Source: Dyella acidisoli (GTDB lineage: Bacteria; Pseudomonadota; Gammaproteobacteria; Xanthomonadales; Rhodanobacteraceae). From it: a DNA stretch of 64,000 nt. Positions within the stretch are counted from its first letter, which is position 1; each line of letters starts with the position of its first letter. The notes beneath the pieces were generated by a model, which was given only the letters and a program-made list of their open reading frames with translations, did no database searches and was not told where the DNA came from. Positions 57,424-64,000 of the stretch are shown here, in pieces. The stretch lies in assembly GCF_030160295.1 (NCBI RefSeq), contig NZ_BSOB01000018.1, positions 62,446-126,445 on the forward strand, given 5' to 3'. Made by a program: the position numbers and the translations under genes.

Positions 57424-59157
57424 GTGCAGACTGCCACCAACTATCGCCGCTTCGAAGTCTTGCGCAGCCTGTGGCCCTGGCTGCCACTGTGGACCGTGGT
57501 GGCACTGGTGGCGATTTTCTCGCATGGACCGATGCCGCTGTTCTCCACGCGCACGCTGGCCGTCGCCTGGGAGATGTGGCGCGAACACACCTGGTTGGTG
57601 CCGCACATCAACGGCGAATCCTATAGCGAGAAAGTGCCGTTGTTGTTCTGGCTGATCCACGCCGGATGGTTCGTGTTTGGCGTGAACGATGTGTGGCCAC
57701 GCGTGCTGGAAGTGATTTTCGGCTGCGTGCAACTGGTGCAGTTGTCGTTGCTTGCACGCCGGCTGTTCCCCGACCGTCCGTGGGTGGCGAAGGCCGCGCC
57801 GTGGATGTTGCTGGCCTTGTCGTATGCATTCCTGTTCGGCCTGCAGGTCATGTACGAAGTGCTGCTGGCCAATTGCGTGCTTGGCGCATTGCTGTGCCTT
57901 ACGCCTACGCTGCGCCGGGCGGAGCCGCGCTGGTTGCTGTTTGGTTTGCTGATTGGCGCCGGCCTGCTCACGAAAGGGCCGGTGATGCTGTTGCACGTCG
58001 TGTTTCCGTGGCTGCTCGGCCCGTTGTGGAATGACTGGGCGCGCGAGCATCGCGCGCGCTGGTACGGACGCGGCGTGCTGGCCATGCTGCTTGGTTTTGC
58101 CTTGTTGGTGGCCTGGGCGATTCCCGCAGGTTTCGCCGGCGGCGACGCTTATCGGCATCGGCTGTTCTTCACCCAGACCGCCGGACGCGTAGTGAATGGC
58201 ACGCAGCAGGCGCAATCACTGCAGAGCCATCCGCACTGGTTCGGCTGGTATCTGGTGTGGCTGCCCATGTTGCTGTTCCCATTCACCGCATGGCCGCGTG
58301 CATGGGTGGCCGTGGGCAGTTTGCGCAAACCGCTTGAAGGCGGGCTGCGTTTCGCACTGTGCTGGTTGTTGCCGTCATTCCTGCTGTTCTCGGTGATCAG
58401 CGGCAAGCAGTGGTACTACCTGCTTCCGGAATTCGGCGGCTGGATGCTGTTGCTGGCCGGCGCCATTGCAGTGCTGCGCGAGCGGAACTCAACGCTGGCC
58501 GAGAACTACTGGCTAGGCAGTTGGGTGCTTGGCGTGGGCAGCATCGTCTTCGCGGGGCTGCTGTTCGCGCTGCCGTATCTGACGTTCGGCCACGCGTTCC
58601 GCAACGAATGGATCGAAGGCGCATCACCCTACAGCCGCACCTTCAGCGTGGCATTCCTGCTACTCGGCTGCCTGCTGCTGGTACGTGGGCGCGGCGAAAT
58701 GCGGCGCGTGGCGGTAACCGGATTGCTTGGCTCGCTCGCACTCAACACGTTGTTCACGCTGACGCTGTGGCACAAATACGATCTCAGCCCTACGACTGCG
58801 CTGATTTCTGCAGCGGAAGCCGATCATCATCCGATCGCCTTCGAGGGCAACTACGAAGGCCAGTTCCATTTTGCAGGAAGGCTGACTCAGCCGATCACGG
58901 AACTGCGCGATGGATTGGCCTTGCAGGCGTTCGCCAAGGATCATCCGGACGGCTTGATCATTACTCACCCCGACAACCTCGATGCCTCGGCATCGCGTTA
59001 TGCCTTGCTGGCGCAGCCTTTCCGCTCGGCGTGGATCGTAGTGTGGTCGGCACCAACGATTGCAGCGTTGCGCGCGGGCCACACGCCGCCGGAACCCCTG
59101 CAGCCGACGCGTATTTTCCCCGCGCCCGTTCCTTCACCACTCACGCCTCAGTCGTGA
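57424..59157 (+). CDS. ArnT/PMT-like membrane glycosyltransferase (second copy)
   Basis: A 577-residue GT-C enzyme with about 11 membrane helices. The catalytic loop is less canonical than in the first copy: LAVAWEMWREHTWLVPHINGESYSEKVPLLFWLIHAG, where ArnT has an Asp-Glu pair, and YSEKVPLLFW corresponds to the usual Y-x-DKPP. It begins with GTG at 57424; the stop overlaps the next start (GTGA). Substrate unknown; probably acts on a polyprenyl-linked sugar in envelope glycan assembly. Confidence 0.85.
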   Translation: MQTATNYRRFEVLRSLWPWLPLWTVVALVAIFSHGPMPLFSTRTLAVAWEMWREHTWLVPHINGESYSEKVPLLFWLIHAGWFVFGVNDVWPRVLEVIFGCVQLVQLSLLARRLFPDRPWVAKAAPWMLLALSYAFLFGLQVMYEVLLANCVLGALLCLTPTLRRAEPRWLLFGLLIGAGLLTKGPVMLLHVVFPWLLGPLWNDWAREHRARWYGRGVLAMLLGFALLVAWAIPAGFAGGDAYRHRLFFTQTAGRVVNGTQQAQSLQSHPHWFGWYLVWLPMLLFPFTAWPRAWVAVGSLRKPLEGGLRFALCWLLPSFLLFSVISGKQWYYLLPEFGGWMLLLAGAIAVLRERNSTLAENYWLGSWVLGVGSIVFAGLLFALPYLTFGHAFRNEWIEGASPYSRTFSVAFLLLGCLLLVRGRGEMRRVAVTGLLGSLALNTLFTLTLWHKYDLSPTTALISAAEADHHPIAFEGNYEGQFHFAGRLTQPITELRDGLALQAFAKDHPDGLIITHPDNLDASASRYALLAQPFRSAWIVVWSAPTIAALRAGHTPPEPLQPTRIFPAPVPSPLTPQS

Positions 59158-59483
59158 ACACCACCCTGATCGATAGCTTGCGTGCGCAATGCGGTGGCCC
59201 TCGCGATGGGGCGTTGCTGCGATTTTCGCTGGGCAATGCACTGCTCAATACAGGCGATCACGTCGCGGCCATCGAAGAGTTACGCCACGCGGTCACGTTC
59301 GATGCCAATTATTCGGCAGCGTGGAAGCTGCTCGGCAAAGCTTACCTTACCGCCCACGATGAAGTGGGTGCCGCTGATGCATGGCGGCAAGGCATCGCAG
59401 CGGCGCAACAGCGAGGGGACAAGCAGGCGGAGAAAGAGATGACTGTATTTCTGCGCCGTATCAGCCAAAAAGGCGAAGGCTAG
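59154..59483 (+). CDS. Small TPR-type protein
   Basis: A 109-residue protein starting with GTG inside the preceding stop (GTGA), so translation is coupled. GALLRFSLGNALLNTGDHVAAIEELRHAVTFDANYSAAWKLLGKAYLTAHDEVGAADAWRQGI reads as two tetratricopeptide repeats (residues about 18-82). It may assemble or regulate the membrane transferase encoded just upstream. Not further recognised. Confidence 0.8.
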   Translation: MNTTLIDSLRAQCGGPRDGALLRFSLGNALLNTGDHVAAIEELRHAVTFDANYSAAWKLLGKAYLTAHDEVGAADAWRQGIAAAQQRGDKQAEKEMTVFLRRISQKGEG

Positions 59484-59507
59484 CCGGCAGCTTGTCATCG
59501 CCTCAGC

Positions 59508-59626
59508 GTCATTCCGGCGAAGGCCGGAGTCCAGTTAAAACACGTCGTGCGGAGCACTCAACACCATCGAATATCGTGTCCTTCGGACGCGTATTTGACT
59601 GGATTCCGGCCTTCGCCGGAATGACG
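59508..59626. repeat. REPIN-like element, GTCATTCCGG family, paired copy
   Basis: CGTCATTCCGGCGAAGGCCG (59508-59527) and the inverted CGGCCTTCGCCGGAATGACG (59607-59626) flank a spacer holding CACGTCGTGCGGAGCAC. The element at 63453 shares the left arm and the spacer start. It lies between the TPR gene and the LpxL-like gene, which converge on it. Confidence 0.8.
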
Positions 59627-59680
59627 GTGAGGTACAACCAGCCCTATGTCGGGTACAAGCAACGACTCGAATAATCGCCA

Positions 59681-60610
59681 TCAATACGGACTCGGCCGGT
59701 TATCCGCCGAATACCGCTTGTAATGCCATTGATACTGCGCAAATGCGAGATCCACGCAGCTCTCCACCCCGCGATTGAGCGCCGCGCACGCACGCGGCAG
59801 TTCCGCATCATCCAAACCTTCCGGCGCGGGCTGGAAGTGGATGCGATAACCCTCGCCACGCGGCAGCCGCTCCGCAAATGCAAACAACACCGTGGCACCC
59901 GTGCGCGCTGCAAGCCGCGGCAACAACACCATCGTCATCGCCTCACGACCGAAGAACGGCGCAAACTCGCCCTCCCCAGCGCGCGGCTTCTGGTCCGGCA
60001 AGATGCCCACCGTGCCGCCTGCCGCCAACCGCTTGTACAACGTGCGCACGCCGGCGCCTTCCGCACGCACCTGCTCCGGTGCCAGCGCACCACGCACCTT
60101 GCGCAGTAGCGCTTCTACCGCGGCGATGCGCGGCGGGCGATAGAGGATGGCCATCGGCGTCTTGCGGCACAGCCAATAATTGAGCAGCTCCCAGCAGCCC
60201 AGATGCGGCGCCGCGATGATCACGCCCTTGCCGGAAGCAAGCGCTGCGTCAAACAGCGCTTCACCACGCACCTCCCTCACCAGATCGAGCGCACGCTCCG
60301 CACCCGAGCCCCAGATCTTCACGATTTCGGTGATCGACTTGCCACCCTCGATCATCGCCTCGCGCACCAGTTTGGCCTGTGCGCGCTCGTCGAGTTCCGG
60401 CTTCACGATGCTCAGATTCACCGCCGTGTAGCGCGCCATCTTCCCGCCACGCCGCAGCGCCAGGCGCCCGAGCAGCGCGCCGCATCCCTGCAGCCAGCGC
60501 AACGGCAGCAGGCCGAACAGGCGCAGCAGCAGATAGATGAGATAGATGTCGGGACGCATTGAGAGAGGCGTGTGACGTGAGGACGCGTAAGGGTAAAGGG
60601 CGAGAGACAT
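59681..60610 (-). CDS. LpxL/LpxM-like lipid A acyltransferase
   Basis: A 309-residue (or 292 if Met18 is used) membrane-bound acyltransferase. One N-terminal membrane helix ([16 protein letters not shown]) precedes the active-site motif [10 protein letters not shown] (H-x4-E). [23 protein letters not shown] is the family block with DQ. It adds a secondary acyl chain to lipid A or a similar glycolipid. It ends the glycan region and is convergent with the TPR gene. Confidence 0.92.
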   Translation of the reverse strand: MSLALYPYASSRHTPLSMRPDIYLIYLLLRLFGLLPLRWLQGCGALLGRLALRRGGKMARYTAVNLSIVKPELDERAQAKLVREAMIEGGKSITEIVKIWGSGAERALDLVREVRGEALFDAALASGKGVIIAAPHLGCWELLNYWLCRKTPMAILYRPPRIAAVEALLRKVRGALAPEQVRAEGAGVRTLYKRLAAGGTVGILPDQKPRAGEGEFAPFFGREAMTMVLLPRLAARTGATVLFAFAERLPRGEGYRIHFQPAPEGLDDAELPRACAALNRGVESCVDLAFAQYQWHYKRYSADNRPSPY

Positions 60611-60822
60611 TTGAGCGAATGCTTCATGTTCGCCGCGATCCGCCCCCTATATGCAGCAAGCACCACCCTCAAGCATCAGCACACCCTGCCGTTGACCCCT
60701 CAACGGCAACCGCTTTCCCCTGTTACAGGAACTCACCTCACAGCCACCCGCCCATCGCCTCTTTACCCGACGACTACCGCCCTGCAGAGTTACCGCATCC
60801 TTCCGTGCCTCTCCTCTCATCC

Positions 60823-61263
60823 ATGATCGCCCTTATCCAGCGCGTGCTCTCCGCCCGCGTCGACGTCGACAATGAAACCGTAGGCGCCATCGGCCCCGGC
60901 CTGCTGGCATTGGTGGCCGTAGAGCCGGACGACGGCGAAGCGCAAACCAAACGCATGCTGGAACGGCTGCTCGGCTACCGCGTGTTCTCCGACGACGCCG
61001 GCAAAATGAACCGCTCGCTAACTGATACTGCCGGCGGCCTGTTGCTGGTAAGCCAGTTCACGCTCGCCGCCGACACACGCTCCGGCATGCGCCCAAGCTT
61101 CACCAGCGCCGCTTCGCCCGAGCACGGTCGAACCTGGTTCGAACGATTGGTGGAACTGGCGCACGCCACGCATCCAAGGGTGGAAATTGGGCGCTTCGGC
61201 GCCCATATGCAGGTTCATCTGGTCAACGATGGCCCTGTCACCTTTTGGCTTGAGGTGCGTTAG
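60823..61263 (+). CDS. dtd: D-aminoacyl-tRNA deacylase
   Basis: A 146-residue enzyme that clears D-amino acids (and Gly on tRNA-Ala) from tRNA. It starts [24 protein letters not shown]. The active-site Ser/Gln block [19 protein letters not shown] is at residues about 75-93, and [11 protein letters not shown] (usual NxGPVT) at the C-terminus. ATG 60823 is chosen; the frame is open 88 codons upstream without support. It is 163 bases upstream of rpoD. Confidence 0.96.
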   Translation: MIALIQRVLSARVDVDNETVGAIGPGLLALVAVEPDDGEAQTKRMLERLLGYRVFSDDAGKMNRSLTDTAGGLLLVSQFTLAADTRSGMRPSFTSAASPEHGRTWFERLVELAHATHPRVEIGRFGAHMQVHLVNDGPVTFWLEVR

Positions 61264-61369
61264 GTGACCCGAGCAACGAGCAAGCCTACGAACGCTGTCA
61301 CTCCCCTGGAAACCCGCGATTTGGCGCGATTTTTGCGTGCCGATGACAGCGAATTTTTCACTTGAAAAC

Positions 61370-61398
61370 TGGTCAAAAAAGCATCACATCGTTATACT
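61370..61398 (+). promoter_or_regulatory. Sigma-70 promoter of rpoD
   Basis: TGGTCA (61370-61375) and TATACT (61393-61398) are separated by 17 bases, about 29 bases before the chosen ATG at 61427. The -10 match is strong. Confidence 0.6.
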
Positions 61399-61426
61399 GA
61401 TTGGTTCCTATCCCGCGGCGGACGGT

Positions 61427-63289
61427 ATGAATAACAAAGCCCACGAGCAACAGTCGGAAATCAAAGCGCTTATCTCCAAAGGTTTGGAGCAGGGCTATCT
61501 GACTTACGCCGAAATCAACGATCACCTTCCTGACGACATTGTCGATCCGGAGCAGATCGAAGACATCATGGCGGTGCTCAAGGGCGTCGGCATCGACGTG
61601 CACGATGCCGCCCCCGATGCCGACCCGCTCGCCGACAACGCCCCCGGCGTCGCCACCGACGACGAAACCGCCGCTGAAGAAGCGGTGGCGTTGCTCTCTG
61701 CCGTCGACTCCGAGGTAGGCCGCACCACCGACCCCGTGCGCATGTACATGCGCGAAATGGGCACGGTCGAGCTGCTCACCCGCGAAGGCGAAATCGCCAT
61801 CGCCAAGCGCATCGAAGAAGGCCTCACCCAGGTACAGACCGCGCTGGCCAGCTTCCCGCTGACCATCGAACTGTTGCTTGAGGAATACGACCAGCATCTG
61901 GACGGCAAGCGCCGCCTCAGCGAAATCCTGGCCGGCTTCGCCGACCTGGAGCAGGCCGCCGACGCCGCCCTGGCCGAAGCAGAACTGGCTGAAGCCGAAA
62001 ACGATGCCGACGTGGAAGAGGACGAAGAGGAAGCCGCTGGCGACGGTGAAGACGAAGAAGCCGGCCCGAGCGGTCCCGATCCGGAAGAAGTGAAGCGCCG
62101 CATGGAACTGCTGCGTGACCACTACGGCAAGTTCCAGAAGGCCGCCGCCAAGGCCACCGACATCGAAGACAAGAAGGTGACCAAGCTGCGCGACCAGATG
62201 GCCGAGGAGTTCCTCAAGCTCAAACTCCCGTCCGCGCTGATCGACAGCTTCGTACGCCGCTTGCGCGAAGTGGTCGGCCACATCCGCCATCACGAGCGCG
62301 TGCTGATGGACGTCTTCGTCAAGCACGTGAAGATGCCCAAGGCTGAATTCCTGAAAGCCTTCCCCAGCAACGAGGGCAACCTCGCCTGGGCGGAAGAGCT
62401 CGGCCGCAAGCGCCAGAAGTGGTCGCCAAACATCAAGCAATATCGCGAACAGATCGACGCCGAGCAGCAGAAGCTGCTGGACATCGAGAAGAAGCTGTTC
62501 CTGCCGCTGACCGACATCAAGGAAATCAACCGCAGCATGTCGGTGGGCGAAGCCAAGGCTCGCCGCGCCAAGAAGGAAATGGTGGAGGCCAACCTGCGCC
62601 TGGTGATCTCCATCGCCAAGAAGTACACCAACCGCGGCCTGCAGTTCCTCGACCTGATCCAGGAAGGCAACATCGGCCTGATGAAAGCGGTGGACAAATT
62701 CGAATACCGCCGCGGCTACAAGTTCTCCACGTACGCCACGTGGTGGATTCGCCAGGCCATCACCCGCTCGATCGCCGACCAGGCACGCACCATCCGTATT
62801 CCGGTGCACATGATCGAAACGATCAACAAGCTAAACCGCATCTCGCGCCAGATGCTGCAGCAGTTCGGCCGCGAGCCCACGCCGGAAGAGCTGTCCAAGG
62901 AAATGGACATGCCAGAGGACAAGATCCGCAAGGTGCTGAAGATCGCCAAGGAACCGATCTCGATGGAAACCCCCATCGGCGACGACGAAGATTCGCATCT
63001 GGGCGACTTCATCGAAGACACCAACGCCAGCTCGCCGATCGATTCGGCTACCGAAACCGGCCTGGTGGAAACTGTGCGCGACGTGCTCGCCGGCCTCACC
63101 CCGCGCGAAGCGAAGGTGCTGCGCATGCGCTTCGGCATCGACATGAACACCGACCACACCCTGGAAGAAGTCGGCAAGCAGTTCGACGTCACCCGCGAGC
63201 GCATCCGCCAGATCGAAGCCAAGGCACTGCGCAAGCTGCGTCACCCGAGCCGCTCGGAACAGCTGCGTTCGTTCCTCGATATCGATTGA
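61427..63289 (+). CDS. rpoD: RNA polymerase sigma factor RpoD (sigma-70)
   Basis: A 620-residue primary sigma factor. Region 1.1 is at residues 1-80 ([23 protein letters not shown]), region 1.2 at about 100-130 ([21 protein letters not shown]), a very acidic non-conserved stretch at about 190-225 ([17 protein letters not shown]), regions 2.1-2.4 from about 375 ([37 protein letters not shown]), 3.0-3.2, and region 4 with the [27 protein letters not shown]. Start 61427 follows the promoter; the open frame extends to 61337. Confidence 0.97.
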   Translation: MNNKAHEQQSEIKALISKGLEQGYLTYAEINDHLPDDIVDPEQIEDIMAVLKGVGIDVHDAAPDADPLADNAPGVATDDETAAEEAVALLSAVDSEVGRTTDPVRMYMREMGTVELLTREGEIAIAKRIEEGLTQVQTALASFPLTIELLLEEYDQHLDGKRRLSEILAGFADLEQAADAALAEAELAEAENDADVEEDEEEAAGDGEDEEAGPSGPDPEEVKRRMELLRDHYGKFQKAAAKATDIEDKKVTKLRDQMAEEFLKLKLPSALIDSFVRRLREVVGHIRHHERVLMDVFVKHVKMPKAEFLKAFPSNEGNLAWAEELGRKRQKWSPNIKQYREQIDAEQQKLLDIEKKLFLPLTDIKEINRSMSVGEAKARRAKKEMVEANLRLVISIAKKYTNRGLQFLDLIQEGNIGLMKAVDKFEYRRGYKFSTYATWWIRQAITRSIADQARTIRIPVHMIETINKLNRISRQMLQQFGREPTPEELSKEMDMPEDKIRKVLKIAKEPISMETPIGDDEDSHLGDFIEDTNASSPIDSATETGLVETVRDVLAGLTPREAKVLRMRFGIDMNTDHTLEEVGKQFDVTRERIRQIEAKALRKLRHPSRSEQLRSFLDID

Positions 63290-63314
63290 GCCAAACGTTA
63301 GTCGTTACAGCAAA

Positions 63315-63343
63315 AGCCCCGCGAATGCGGGGCTTTTTCTTTA
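63315..63343 (+). terminator. Intrinsic terminator of rpoD
   Basis: AGCCCCGC (63315-63322) pairs with GCGGGGCT (63327-63334), loop GAAT, then TTTTTCTTT. It lies 25 bases after the rpoD stop. Confidence 0.93.
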
Positions 63344-63383
63344 CCCCCTCTCCCCTCCGGGGAGAGGGCTGGGGTGAGGGGCC
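63344..63383. repeat. Extragenic palindromic element, CTCTCCC family, copy F (half element)
   Basis: CCCTCTCCCCTCCGGGGAGAGGG (63346-63368) is followed by CTGGGGTGAGGG. Only one arm is present. The downstream sequence (to about 63425) partly resembles the copy C spacer (CTTCG..., ACCAAAAC). Confidence 0.8.
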
Positions 63384-63452
63384 ATCCTCGCCCGAAATCA
63401 CTTCGAAGCCGGACACCAAAACAACCTGAGCGCACATTTACCCAACACGCGC

Positions 63453-63555
63453 CGTCATCCCGGCGCAGGCCGGGATCCAGTCAGGCACGTCGTGCGAAGC
63501 ACACAACATAAAAAAATCTCGCTTCACCACCAACTCGCATCGACTGGATTCCGAC
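63453..63555. repeat. REPIN-like element, GTCATTCCGG family, degenerate copy
   Basis: CGTCATCCCGGCGCAGGCCG begins at 63453, GCACGTCGTGCGAAGCAC follows at 63485, and a truncated inverted arm GACTGGATTCC is at 63542-63552. It matches the order of the complete element at 59508-59626. No gene is seen in the 63290-63608 interval. Confidence 0.65.
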
Positions 63556-63608
63556 CTAAAACAACCATCCAACTGAATCGCCGATCAGGAACAACTTACC
63601 TGAGCGCC

Positions 63609-63980
63609 TCAGTGCACATCATAGAAAAACTGCTCCTGCACAACCTTGTCGCCCTTGACGTGATACACGCAGATCTCGCGCATATCCGCCCTGCCACGTC
63701 CTTTCATCGTGACATCCAGATGCATCGCCACGCTGAACCAGCCATCCGCGATCACCGGATCGCTGACTTCATTCTTGTGGATCTTCTCCAAGCTGTCCTG
63801 GAACTGATGTCCCTTCTCCAGAATCGCCTTCAATCCCTTCGCGTTCCCCATCGGGCCACTCGCCATCTCCTGCGGCTCGATGCTGATCGCATCCTTCGCA
63901 TAAAGCTCGTTCTGCGCCTGCTCGTACTTACCCTCGCGGCACAGCGCCACCAACCGCTTCGCAACCGTTTCAGTGCTCAT
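63609..63980 (-). CDS. SnoaL/NTF2-like protein
   Basis: A 123-residue small alpha+beta barrel protein. An N-terminal helix (TVAKRLVALCREGKYEQAQNELYAKDAISIEP) is followed by the strands of the NTF2-like fold (WFSVAMHLDVTMKGRG, REICVYHVKGDKVVQEQFFYDVH). Such proteins range from ketosteroid-isomerase-like enzymes to ligand-binding proteins; no catalytic Asp/His pair can be assigned with confidence. GGAGG is present about 6 bases upstream of the ATG at 63980. Confidence 0.82.
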   Translation of the reverse strand: MSTETVAKRLVALCREGKYEQAQNELYAKDAISIEPQEMASGPMGNAKGLKAILEKGHQFQDSLEKIHKNEVSDPVIADGWFSVAMHLDVTMKGRGRADMREICVYHVKGDKVVQEQFFYDVH

Positions 63981-64000
63981 GGTTCCACCTCCGCGTAAAA

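Noticed and set aside
61373-62809. A 478-codon open frame antisense to rpoD
   Set aside because: Shadow of the sigma-factor gene; rich in His, Phe and Gln as expected from reversed GC3-biased codons.

Overview
The window is a high-GC gammaproteobacterial chromosome segment, most like the Rhodanobacteraceae/Xanthomonadaceae (a Dyella-, Luteibacter- or Rhodanobacter-like bacterium). This rests on protein style and gene order: LysM protein-dprA-topA-tsaC facing def-fmt-rsmB, bactofilin next to a coiled-coil membrane protein, and small CTCTCCC-type extragenic repeats. The genus is an inference; no rRNA is present.

Layout. 1-5521 is the F1Fo ATP synthase operon on the minus strand (atpI-B-E-F-H-A-G and the start of atpD). 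5729-6644 holds a phasin-like gene and queD. 6678-13319 is a central-carbon operon: transaldolase, a fused phosphoglucose isomerase/ROK glucokinase-like protein, 6-phosphogluconate dehydrogenase and glucose-6-phosphate dehydrogenase, with a HAD phosphatase upstream. 13547-19487 carries a thiolase and a tripartite drug-efflux operon (HxlR regulator, EmrA-, EmrB- and OprM/NodT-like proteins) with a visible operator. About 20160-28881 is a lower-GC integrated element next to tRNA-Met(CAU). It has a P4-type integrase, a small regulator, an AlpA-like protein, a frame-shifted P4-type primase/helicase, an origin-like inverted repeat, and unrecognised cargo genes for membrane and exported proteins.

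29144-33377 holds rppH, bfd and bfr (both with Fur-box-like sites), a bactofilin pair, erpA and nudC. 33450-38939 holds an AmpE-like protein, an MFS-acyltransferase fusion, a DUF2784 protein, two GFA-family genes (the second interrupted by a TGA at a conserved Cys) and purD. 39179-49325 holds an AMP ligase, tsaC, topA, dprA, a LysM protein, def, fmt and rsmB. 49448-60610 is a glycan/lipopolysaccharide assembly region: two ArnT-like membrane glycosyltransferases, several GT-A/GT-B enzymes, an O-antigen-ligase-like protein, a CDP-glycerol-transferase-like protein and an LpxL-like acyltransferase. The window ends with dtd, rpoD and a SnoaL/NTF2-like protein.

The most unusual items are the PGI-ROK fusion inside the pentose-phosphate operon, the tRNA-Met element with its origin-like repeat and unknown exported cargo, a GFA gene whose first active-site Cys codon is TGA, and three families of extragenic palindromes. 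Some of these palindromes contribute coding sequence: a start codon and leader in one gene, and stop codons in two others.
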